A stretch of 7,203 bases of DNA from Desulfurococcales archaeon (GCA_015521275.1 WAOJ01000082.1:1-7203), one strand, 5' to 3'. Shown: positions 1-5,670, counted from the first letter of the stretch. Notes: generated by a model not told the origin, from the sequence alone. Program-made: numbers and translations.

Positions 1-2
1 AG

Positions 3-386
3 ATAAGGGAGCTCGTAGGTCCCATAGACAGTAACACTTTAGCCAGGATATTTAGGATATTCTTCACGGCTACCGTTTTAGGCTTTATGGACGAGAAAGA
101 GTTCATAAATCTCATAAGGAATGCCTTAAAGCTATTCCCAGATATGGAAAAGACCATTAGGAAGTACGCGAGGTTCTACGTGGCCTTTAGAACAGCCGAG
201 GCCATAGCGAAAGGCGAAATAAGGAATAAAATAGAAAAAGAAGCGTTCAAGCAATCCTTAGCCTTGAGATTAGGCTTGGAGAAGGTTATTCCTGACGACA
301 ACTACGTTTATATCATAGCCAGGGAAGTATTTAAGGTACCGGAGAACGTGTTGAGGAAGATACTGAAGGTAAGGGAGGTAGCTTGA
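3..386 (+). CDS. 3' end of an unrecognised archaeal protein (possibly DUF2192-like), cut by the left edge
   Basis: The frame is open from the first complete codon in the window (base 3) to a TGA at 384-386, giving the last 127 residues. A Met codon at base 87 exists, but the reading frame upstream of it is equally protein-like (it begins IRELVGPIDSNTLARIF), so that Met is probably internal and the true start is off the window. The visible part is soluble, charged and largely helical, with no membrane segment and no cysteine. A basic/acidic stretch (AEAIAKGEIRNKIEKEAF) is followed by GLEKVIPDD. It vaguely resembles the crenarchaeal family of unknown function DUF2192, but this is from memory and weak. 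The stop is separated from the cbf5 ATG by one base and the cbf5 ribosome binding site lies inside this gene, so the two are almost certainly co-transcribed and translationally coupled. The function is unknown. Confidence 0.75.
   Translation: MRELVGPIDSNTLARIFRIFFTATVLGFMDEKEFINLIRNALKLFPDMEKTIRKYARFYVAFRTAEAIAKGEIRNKIEKEAFKQSLALRLGLEKVIPDDNYVYIIAREVFKVPENVLRKILKVREVA
374..379 (+). promoter_or_regulatory. Shine-Dalgarno site for cbf5
   Basis: GGAGGT lies 8 bases before the ATG at 388, inside the last codons of the upstream gene. It is the clearest ribosome binding site on the plus strand and fixes the cbf5 start. The following plus-strand genes lack such a site. Confidence 0.8.
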
Positions 387-387
387 G

Positions 388-1428
388 ATGAAGGAGGCCA
401 TTAAGTGGTACGAGGAGATGCACAAGAAGTGCGACTTCCAAGGCAAGTGGGTCATAAAGCAAGAAGCCCAAACTGACTTTAGATACGGTAAATATCCTTG
501 GGAGAGGAGTACGGAGGAGCTGATAAGGTTAGGAGTAATAAACTTGGACAAGCCCCCGGGACCCACGAGCCACGAGGTCGTGGCTTGGATAAAGAGGATG
601 TTCAACTTAGAGAAAGCGGGGCACGGCGGGACCTTGGACCCTAAGGTTACGGGAGTATTGCCGGTAGCATTGGCAGAGGCAACCAAGGTCATCCATTACG
701 TTATGTTGGCCGGTAAGGAATACGTAATGGTTGTTCAGTTCCACGACGCCGTAAAGGAAGAAGATGTAATTGAAAATTTGAAGTACTTAGTGGGAGAGAT
801 ATACCAGAGGCCCCCACTTAGGAGCAGCGTCAAGAGGCAGCTGAGGACCAAGAAGGTATACTACATCCACGTAATAGAGTTCTACCCCGAAAGGAGGATG
901 GCCTTAATGAGGATAGGCTCCGAGAGCGGGACCTACATGAGGAAGATAGCCCATGACTTGGGCTTGCTCTTGGGAACGGGGGCCCACATGAGGGAGTTGA
1001 GGAGGACTAGGAGCGGCCCCTTCCACGAGGACTGGAACTTGGTGAGGCTCCAAGAACTCTCGGAGGCCAAGTACATTTGGGAAAACTACAAGGATGATAC
1101 GTACTTGAGGAAGATCATAATGCCGTGTGAGGTAGCTACTTGCCATATGCCCAAGATAATGGTTAAGGATGGGGCCGTTGATGCGATAGCTCATGGAGCC
1201 AACGTCGGAGCCCCCGGAGTTGCTGCCTTGACGGACAACATGAAGAAGGGAGACGTGGTAGCGGTGGTCAGCTTGAAGGGCGAATTGGTAGCAATAGCTC
1301 AAGCTTTGGTTGACGCAGAGGAAGCCTTGAAGATGGAGAAGGGCTGGGTGGCTAAGACTAGGAGGGTAATAATGAAGCCCGGCACCTATCCGGACGTTTG
1401 GAGGAAGAAGGCCAAGGAAAAGGGCTGA
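388..1428 (+). CDS. cbf5: Cbf5, archaeal tRNA/rRNA pseudouridine synthase (TruB family, H/ACA RNP catalytic subunit)
   Basis: Cbf5 isomerises uridine to pseudouridine. In archaea it acts as the catalytic subunit of H/ACA guide ribonucleoproteins with Nop10, Gar1 and L7Ae, and it can also make tRNA Psi55 without a guide. At 346 residues it has normal family length. An N-terminal extension (about 1-48) is followed by TruB motif I (INLDKPPGPTSHEV, 51-64) and the catalytic motif GHGGTLDPKVTGVLPVAL (78-95), whose Asp84 is the nucleophile. The conserved Tyr of motif II is probably Tyr112. Motif III is RIGSESGTYMRKIAHDLG (175-192). A C-terminal PUA domain runs from about 255 to 335 and ends with the typical MKPGTYPDVW. 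The start is set by the GGAGGT site and the tight junction with the preceding gene. All expected catalytic residues are present. In many crenarchaea cbf5 sits downstream of rpl34e, cmk and rpl14e; here it is apart from rpl34e and on the other strand. Confidence 0.98.
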   Translation: MKEAIKWYEEMHKKCDFQGKWVIKQEAQTDFRYGKYPWERSTEELIRLGVINLDKPPGPTSHEVVAWIKRMFNLEKAGHGGTLDPKVTGVLPVALAEATKVIHYVMLAGKEYVMVVQFHDAVKEEDVIENLKYLVGEIYQRPPLRSSVKRQLRTKKVYYIHVIEFYPERRMALMRIGSESGTYMRKIAHDLGLLLGTGAHMRELRRTRSGPFHEDWNLVRLQELSEAKYIWENYKDDTYLRKIIMPCEVATCHMPKIMVKDGAVDAIAHGANVGAPGVAALTDNMKKGDVVAVVSLKGELVAIAQALVDAEEALKMEKGWVAKTRRVIMKPGTYPDVWRKKAKEKG

Positions 1429-1430
1429 CA

Positions 1431-1438
1431 CATTAATC
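1431..1438 (+). promoter_or_regulatory. Weak TATA-like element before the DUF885 gene
   Basis: CATTAATC lies about 30 bases before the ATG at 1465, followed by a pyrimidine-rich stretch. The downstream gene has no Shine-Dalgarno site (the ATG is preceded by TTCATTCGGTA), so a leaderless transcript starting near the ATG would fit. The word is a poor match to an archaeal TATA box. Readthrough from cbf5, whose stop is 36 bases before the ATG, is the alternative. Confidence 0.3.
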
Positions 1439-1464
1439 CCTTCCCCACATTTGTTCATTCGGTA

Positions 1465-2904
1465 ATGCCCTTGAACCCGTTGGATGAGGTTGTGCTCACT
1501 ACCTTCAAGCACAGCCCTCACCTAGCCTCCTTCTACGGCCTTAGGGACTACGACTTCTTGGTACCAAAGCTTAACAAGGAAGGAATAGAGGAAATGCTCA
1601 ACGATTACTTAGAACTGTCCTCAAAGCTCAAGGACTACGAGCCCGAGAACGAGGAGTTGAGGCTCGACAGAGATCAGTTCTTGAGGGAGTTGAGGCAAAG
1701 CTACATAACGTTGGAAGGTTGGAAGCTGTGGAGGCATTACCCCTTAGCCCCCGACGTAATAACCGAGATGCTCCTCTCCATAATTTTCTCGGATGCAAAC
1801 GAAAAACACAAGGAAGAGGCCCTTAAGGCCAGGATAAAGGCTATACCTCAGATGCTCGAGGAGAGTAAGGAGCTTCTGGAAGAGCCCTACTCCATATGGG
1901 TTTCCTTAACGAACATGCAGCTTCAAGGTTTAAGGTTAATGTTACTAGACATGAACGTACCTAACGAAGTCTTAGTAGCTTTGGAGGAATATTCCAAGTG
2001 GCTCTCCAGCTTACAACCGAAGGAGGGCTTCAAGCCCATAGGAGAAGAGCTGTTCGAGGAGCTGTTGAGGGCTAGGGGAATAGAGGAGGACTCCGAGAGC
2101 TTGGCCAAGTGGGCTAGGGAAGAGGCCTTCAAGCTCAAGGACGAGCTCGGCAAACCTCCAGAGGGCCTTGAAGCCGAGGACCCGAGGAAAGCCTATATAG
2201 AGGCTGTTAAGAGGGCTAGGGCTTTCGTCAAGGAAAAGGCAATAGTGCCCTTGCCTCCAGACGAGGAGCTCGACGTTAGGGATACCCCGGAGCCGTTGAG
2301 GCCAATAATACCTTTCGCTGCTTATTACCCTCCCCAGAGGTTCTCGCCCTTCAACAAGGGCACCTTGATAATAACTCCGGGGGCGAGCAAGAGGGATTAC
2401 TTCGACATCCTCAATACTGCGGTCCACGAGACTTACCCCGGCCACCACGTCCAGCTTACCTTCCCCTTGCCTACGAAGTATAGGGCCTTTGCGGATGCTA
2501 CCGATTACGTGGAGGGCTGGGCTCATTATACGGAAGAGCTAATGCTGGAACAAGGCTTCGAGGAACACCCTAGGTACGCTTGGCAAGTGAAGAAGGACGC
2601 ATTGTGGAGGCTGGTTAGGGTTTACGTGGACGTGTGGCTGAGCAAGGGCAAGATGAGCTTCGAGGAAGCTGTGAGGGAACTGGTAGAGGTAGCCATGCTC
2701 GACGAGGAGTCAGCAAAGGCAGAGGTCCTTAGGTATACCTTAACGCCGGGCTACCAGCTCTCCTACGCTTACGGCAAGAGGAGGATAAAGGAAATGAGAG
2801 AAATGGTTATGCAAGAGTCCAAGTTCTCGCTTTACGAGTTCCACGAGAGGTTCTTGAGGTTCGGGGCCTTGCCGGTTGACGTGATAAAAGAACTAATTAT
2901 TTAA
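1465..2904 (+). CDS. DUF885-family zinc metallopeptidase, predicted cytoplasmic
   Basis: This is a probable zinc-dependent peptidase of the DUF885 group, which shares the HExxxxHH-type fold logic of gluzincin-like enzymes. Physiological substrates are generally unknown, though peptide processing is expected. The 479-residue protein has a long helical N-terminal part (about 1-270, rich in Glu and Lys) and then the catalytic part. The metal motif is HETYPGHHVQ (321-330: His321, Glu322 and His327/328), the third ligand is probably Glu350 in VEGWAHYTEE, and the C-terminal family signature RYTLTPGYQLSYAYG occupies 423-437. All the active-site residues I would expect are present. There is no signal peptide and no membrane segment, unlike many secreted bacterial members, and the protein is somewhat shorter than the roughly 550-600 residues common there. 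The ATG is chosen because the N-terminal sequence (DEVVLTTFKHSPHLASFYGL) looks family-like. Its neighbours do not indicate a pathway. Confidence 0.85.
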   Translation: MPLNPLDEVVLTTFKHSPHLASFYGLRDYDFLVPKLNKEGIEEMLNDYLELSSKLKDYEPENEELRLDRDQFLRELRQSYITLEGWKLWRHYPLAPDVITEMLLSIIFSDANEKHKEEALKARIKAIPQMLEESKELLEEPYSIWVSLTNMQLQGLRLMLLDMNVPNEVLVALEEYSKWLSSLQPKEGFKPIGEELFEELLRARGIEEDSESLAKWAREEAFKLKDELGKPPEGLEAEDPRKAYIEAVKRARAFVKEKAIVPLPPDEELDVRDTPEPLRPIIPFAAYYPPQRFSPFNKGTLIITPGASKRDYFDILNTAVHETYPGHHVQLTFPLPTKYRAFADATDYVEGWAHYTEELMLEQGFEEHPRYAWQVKKDALWRLVRVYVDVWLSKGKMSFEEAVRELVEVAMLDEESAKAEVLRYTLTPGYQLSYAYGKRRIKEMREMVMQESKFSLYEFHERFLRFGALPVDVIKELII

Positions 2905-2907
2905 AAT
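2896..2907 (+). promoter_or_regulatory. TATA box overlapping the DUF885 stop codon; promoter of the thioredoxin-CcdA gene
   Basis: The A/T-only stretch ATTATTTAAAAT contains TATTTAAA, a strong archaeal TATA box, centred about 30 bases before the ATG at 2932. That spacing predicts transcription starting at or just before the ATG, that is, a leaderless message. No ribosome binding site is visible (CTAACCGGTAAGTAGGCACGC). The stop codon TAA (2902-2904) of the preceding gene is part of the box. Confidence 0.65.
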
Positions 2908-2931
2908 TACTAACCGGTAAGTAGGCACGCC

Positions 2932-3939
2932 ATGATGGAGCTGCTCTTCGCGCTAATATGCTCTAACGTGAGCATTTCTGCTCCCTCTGCCTTACTCCCG
3001 CCTTTGAACCTCAACGCTACGATATACCTTTACGGAATTAGTAACGGACCCCCTTGCCTTAGAATGAAGAGCTTCTTGGAAGGCCTAGAAATATACGGAA
3101 TAAAGGTGATATGGGTACCGTTAGATAAGGTAAAGCCGAACGTGACGGAGCCGTTGAAGGTAATAACCTCCATGGGCTTGCCTCTAGAGGTGCCCATCTC
3201 TGCCGTTTACCAAGACAAGAGGCTAAAAGCTATAGTGATAGGGGACGTGGAGAACCTAACCTTCTGGAGCCAGCTCTTGAGCTCCAATTGGAAGGGCGTT
3301 AAGGTTTACATAGGCCAGAGGTTAGTTGGCACTTGGAAGGGAAGGACCTCCTTCCCCTTTACCGCTCTCGGCTTGGCAATAATAGACGGCATGGGCCCCA
3401 TAGCCTTAATGGTCTTTGCCCTATATATGGCATTGTGCAAGGAAATAATGGGCAACTGCTGGAAGAGGGCCTTGGCGTTCGTAGCCACGGCCTCTGTGAC
3501 GAGAGCTCTCATGGGCTTGAGTCTATCCTCTATACCAGTCTCGCCCTACTATCCGGCAATAGGAGCCGCACTCGCCCTCATAATACTCGTAAACGCCTTG
3601 AGGCCTACCAAGAGCTTAAACGAGGCGCTGAGAAAGTTTATGGGCTTCTTCGAGAAGCTAGTAAAGAACGGGGCATCGCCGTTCCTCCTGGGCTTAGCCG
3701 TAGGCTCGTTAGGCCTCTCCCCTTGCGTGGTAGGAGCCTTCCTAAGCGCCTCCACTTTGGCCAGCGGCTTGCCTTGGGGACAGAGGCTGGTATTCTGGGC
3801 CCTCTACGCTCTGGTTTACTCTATACCCCTAACCCTAGCGGCTAAGGTAATAGACAAGGTAGAAATACGAAAGGCGGTAGCCGTCCTAGCGTCCATATCT
3901 TTAATAATATCCCTCTACTTCCTCGTCGCTTTACAATAG
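2932..3939 (+). CDS. Membrane protein: extracytoplasmic thioredoxin-like domain fused to a CcdA/DsbD-like transmembrane domain
   Basis: I read this 335-residue protein as a thiol/disulfide-relay membrane protein. A short hydrophobic N-terminus (about 1-19) is a probable signal or anchor. Residues 30-120 look like a thioredoxin/glutaredoxin fold: the strand TIYLYG, then SNGPPCLRMKSFLEGL, where a CxxC would be expected but only Cys42 is present (Gly39 takes the first position). Six hydrophobic segments follow at about 144-169, 178-200, 206-223, 249-276, 285-306 and 313-333, matching the six-helix CcdA core. Helix 4 keeps the family motif GLSPCVVGAF with Cys265. Helix 1 has IDGMGPIA where relatives have DG-NPCA, so the partner cysteine is Ile157. 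Other cysteines are 10, 169 and 176. All four N-glycosylation sequons (Asn12, 28, 70, 108) lie in the N-terminal part, agreeing with its placement outside the membrane. In working relatives, electrons pass from cytoplasmic thioredoxin across the membrane. With both pairs halved, that chemistry is doubtful. Two ATGs stand in tandem (2932 and 2935); the first is used here. The family assignment is inferred from motif pattern and topology. Confidence 0.6.
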   Translation: MMELLFALICSNVSISAPSALLPPLNLNATIYLYGISNGPPCLRMKSFLEGLEIYGIKVIWVPLDKVKPNVTEPLKVITSMGLPLEVPISAVYQDKRLKAIVIGDVENLTFWSQLLSSNWKGVKVYIGQRLVGTWKGRTSFPFTALGLAIIDGMGPIALMVFALYMALCKEIMGNCWKRALAFVATASVTRALMGLSLSSIPVSPYYPAIGAALALIILVNALRPTKSLNEALRKFMGFFEKLVKNGASPFLLGLAVGSLGLSPCVVGAFLSASTLASGLPWGQRLVFWALYALVYSIPLTLAAKVIDKVEIRKAVAVLASISLIISLYFLVALQ

Positions 3940-3949
3940 CGGGTTGCGA

Positions 3950-3970
3950 AAAGGGGATTACCTCTCCTTT
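3950..3970 (+). other. Small hairpin in the spacer before the alcohol dehydrogenase gene
   Basis: AAAGGGGA and TCTCCTTT can pair over 8 bp (one G-U) around the loop TTACC. It lies 11 bases after the stop of the membrane-protein gene and 14 bases before the dehydrogenase ATG. No long T-run follows it, so it is not a clear terminator. If transcription begins at the A/T-rich word TTTAATAATAT (3900-3910, inside the preceding gene), the hairpin would sit in the leader RNA of the dehydrogenase. No TATA box is seen at leaderless spacing. Confidence 0.4.
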
Positions 3971-3984
3971 GAGCTTTACTCCGG

Positions 3985-5238
3985 ATGAAGGCCATGCTCT
4001 CGCCGTTCTCGGACTACGTCTGGGAGTTCAGGTCGCCGAGGAGCAAGTTCGGCCCTGGGAGCTTGAACGAGCTAAAGGTTGACATGGAGAGGCTCCAAGT
4101 GAAGAAACCATTCCTCATAACCACAAAGGGATGGGTGAAGAGGGGCATTGTGGAGAGGCTCAAGGAGATACTTGGGATGGAGATACCCTATTGGGACGGA
4201 GTTGAGCCGGAGCCCTCTGCAGAGAGCGTTGAGGAAGCGGCCAAGGCCTTGAAGGAGAGCGGCGCCGATTCAGTAATAGCAATAGGCGGCGGTTCAGCCT
4301 TGGACACCGCTAAGATAGCGAACTTGCTGGCCGTTTACGGAGGAACGGTTAGGGACTACGTAGCCCCTCCTTACGGAAAGGGCAAGCCCGTGCCGGGCCC
4401 AGTGAAGCCCATGATAGCAGTACCGACGACTGCCGGAACCGGAAGCGAGGTGACCAGCGTAGCTGTGGTGACGCTCAAGGACGAAGGAGTGAAGGTAGGG
4501 ATAAGCTCAGACTACCTAAGGCCCTCCTTGGCGCTCTTGGACCCGGAGCTGACCTTGACCATGCCACCGAAGGTGACCGCTGACACCGGCATGGACGCTC
4601 TGACACATGCGGTAGAAGCTTACATAGCCAAGCCTTACTGGGCCAGGGAGAGGCCGGAAGACCCGTCTAAGAGGCCCGTCTACGTTGGCTCCTTTACCGT
4701 TACTGAGGTATTGGCTGAGAGGGCCATAGAGCTAATAGGCAAGTACTTGAGGAGGGCCGTTTACTGGGGTAAGACTGACCTAGAGGCTAGGTCCGGAATG
4801 CTAATAGCGAGCTACCTAGCTGGCTTAGCCTTCGGCAACTCCGGAGTTGGCTTAGCCCACGCAGCCTCCTACCCGTTAGGAGGTAGGTACAAGGTGACCC
4901 ACGGAGAGGCCGTAGGAATACTCTTGCCAGCTGTCTTGGAGTTCAACGCTCCAGCTAATTACGAGAAGGCCAAGAGGGTGGGAGAACTATTGACCGGAGA
5001 GAAGTGCCCGGAGAAGGACCCGGAGAAGTGTGCTGAGTGGGCTGCAAACGCCATAAGGCAGTTGCAGAAGGACATCAAGTTCACTCCGGGACTGGAGGCG
5101 GTTGGAGTGAAGGAGGAGGACCTAATGGAGATGGCCCAAGAGACCATGAACCAGAAGAGGCTCTTAGCCACCAACCCCAGGCCGGTAACTCCGGAGGACG
5201 TGTACTGGGTCTACAAGAGGAGCATGAGGAACTACTGA
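3985..5238 (+). CDS. Iron-containing (group III) alcohol dehydrogenase, HOT/ADHFE1-like branch; candidate succinic semialdehyde reductase
   Basis: This is an NAD(P)-dependent, Fe(II)-type alcohol dehydrogenase of 417 residues. The N-terminal nucleotide-binding domain has FGPGSLNEL (22-30), the helix-start DGVEPEPSAESV (71-82), GGGSALDTAK (101-110) and PTTAGTGSEVTSVAV (147-161). The C-terminal all-helical domain carries the metal ligands Asp204 and His208 (DTGMDALTHAVEAY), His292 (GLAHAASYPLGG) and His306 (VTHGEAVGILLP), with the same relative spacing as in E. coli FucO. Three traits recall hydroxyacid-oxoacid transhydrogenase: an insertion after HAVEAY containing RPVYVGS (230-236), the run KYLRRAV followed by DLEARS, and Tyr296 in place of the second His of the usual HxxxHPLG. 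That branch acts on 4-hydroxybutyrate and succinic semialdehyde, so a role in the dicarboxylate/4-hydroxybutyrate cycle is plausible but inferred. Other aldehydes remain possible. Cys341 and Cys349 flank a surface-like acidic loop. No Shine-Dalgarno site precedes the ATG. Confidence 0.92.
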   Translation: MKAMLSPFSDYVWEFRSPRSKFGPGSLNELKVDMERLQVKKPFLITTKGWVKRGIVERLKEILGMEIPYWDGVEPEPSAESVEEAAKALKESGADSVIAIGGGSALDTAKIANLLAVYGGTVRDYVAPPYGKGKPVPGPVKPMIAVPTTAGTGSEVTSVAVVTLKDEGVKVGISSDYLRPSLALLDPELTLTMPPKVTADTGMDALTHAVEAYIAKPYWARERPEDPSKRPVYVGSFTVTEVLAERAIELIGKYLRRAVYWGKTDLEARSGMLIASYLAGLAFGNSGVGLAHAASYPLGGRYKVTHGEAVGILLPAVLEFNAPANYEKAKRVGELLTGEKCPEKDPEKCAEWAANAIRQLQKDIKFTPGLEAVGVKEEDLMEMAQETMNQKRLLATNPRPVTPEDVYWVYKRSMRNY

Positions 5239-5251
5239 TCTCTTATTCGTG

Positions 5252-5272
5252 AAATTTCTTTGACCCTTTAAA
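5252..5272 (+). terminator. Possible T-rich terminator of the alcohol dehydrogenase transcript
   Basis: Shortly after the TGA at 5236-5238 the plus strand runs through AAATTTCTTTGACCCTTTA, with interrupted T-tracts of three. Archaeal polymerase stops at T-rich sequence without a hairpin. The tracts here are short, so the signal is weak. Confidence 0.25.
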
Positions 5273-5274
5273 AT
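5266..5274 (+). promoter_or_regulatory. Orphan TATA-like box in the convergent spacer
   Basis: CTTTAAAAT closely resembles the core of the better supported box at 2896-2907, yet no gene starts at the right distance. A transcript from it on the plus strand would begin near 5296 and run antisense into rpl34e. The first ATG (5335) opens only a 63-codon frame antisense to rpl34e that I do not believe is coding. The word may be chance. Confidence 0.25.
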
Positions 5275-5275
5275 C

Positions 5276-5353
5276 CTTCCTCAAGCGACGTTAGCGTTAT
5301 CTCTTTCAGAGAGTACCTCTAAGGACTGGATGGAATGGTTCCTTTTGAGGAGG
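5276..5353. repeat. Imperfect 10-bp inverted repeat enclosing two small hairpins in the convergent spacer
   Basis: The arm 5276-5285 (CTTCCTCAAG) pairs with 5344-5353 (TTTGAGGAGG) over 10 bp, including two G-U pairs. The enclosed 58 bases contain TCTCT-TTC-AGAGA (5300-5312), GGAA-TGG-TTCC (5332-5342) and a short tandem repeat CGTTAG CGTTAT (5289-5300). The structure lies between two convergent genes and would be part of any readthrough transcript from either side. I do not recognise an RNA family. Confidence 0.35.
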
Positions 5354-5359
5354 AGAGCC

Positions 5360-5364
5360 AAAAA
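5360..5364 (-). terminator. T-run terminator of the secY-adkA-rpl34e transcript
   Basis: On the minus strand the rpl34e stop TAA is followed after one base by TTTTT. Oligo-T is the usual intrinsic stop signal of archaeal RNA polymerase. No co-directional gene follows, so the operon most likely ends here. Confidence 0.5.
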
Positions 5365-5365
5365 G

Positions 5366-5638
5366 TTAGGCCATCTTGCTTATTGCATACTTGTATAGCT
5401 TCCTCAAACAGTCCGGGCATATGTAGCCTCCGTAGGGCCTCTCGGGCCTCCTCTCAGTCTTCGCTAACTTCCTTATCTCAACTGGCCTTCCCCTTGGAAC
5501 GCCTCCCAAGGGCCTCCCGCATATAGCACACCTAGCCGCCTTGGGCTTCCTCTTCTCATAGTGTATTACGGTCCTGCCTCCGGGTGTCCTCTTGTAGACC
5601 CTCCTCCTACTCCTAGAACGGTAAGCCGGCCTTACCAT
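5366..5638 (-). CDS. rpl34e: Large ribosomal subunit protein L34e
   Basis: This 90-residue, strongly basic protein is a component of the 50S subunit found in archaea and eukaryotes but not bacteria. It begins [20 protein letters not shown], the typical L34e N-terminus. It carries a four-cysteine zinc site, Cys37/Cys40 (CAIC) and Cys74/Cys77 (CPDC), with the family signature [11 protein letters not shown] around the second pair. All four zinc ligands are intact and the length is normal for archaea. The ATG at 5638 is preceded by GAGGGG 8 bases upstream. It follows adkA by 33 bases. In many archaea a DUF106 gene lies between these two and cmk follows L34e; neither is found in those positions here. 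Confidence 0.96.
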   Translation of the reverse strand: MVRPAYRSRSRRRVYKRTPGGRTVIHYEKRKPKAARCAICGRPLGGVPRGRPVEIRKLAKTERRPERPYGGYICPDCLRKLYKYAISKMA

Positions 5639-5646
5639 GGCTCAAA

Positions 5647-5652
5647 CCCCTC
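5647..5652 (-). promoter_or_regulatory. Shine-Dalgarno-like site for rpl34e
   Basis: GAGGGG on the minus strand lies 8 bases before the rpl34e ATG and supports that start. Confidence 0.55.
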
Positions 5653-5670
5653 GGGAGCACCATTTGAGGC

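Noticed and set aside
87..89. ATG at 87 as the start of the gene before cbf5
   Set aside because: The frame is open and protein-like back to the left edge, and no ribosome binding site precedes this ATG.
904..1521. 205-codon open frame on the minus strand opposite cbf5
   Set aside because: It lies fully antisense to a certain gene (cbf5), has an unnatural composition and no ribosome binding site or recognisable domain.
3333..3845. 170-codon open frame on the plus strand inside the membrane-protein gene
   Set aside because: It overlaps the real frame, which has clear membrane helices and the SPC motif; this frame is arginine-rich and low in structure, as expected of a shadow.
5239..5365. C/D box small RNA or tRNA in the convergent spacer
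   Set aside because: A CTGA occurs on the minus strand (in TCTCTGAAAG), but no RTGATGA C box lies at the right distance, and no tRNA cloverleaf or T-loop GTTCRANYC could be found.
5335..5526. 63-codon plus-strand frame downstream of the orphan TATA-like box
   Set aside because: It is mostly antisense to rpl34e and its Ser/Leu/Arg-rich composition is the usual shadow of a basic ribosomal protein. There is no ribosome binding site.
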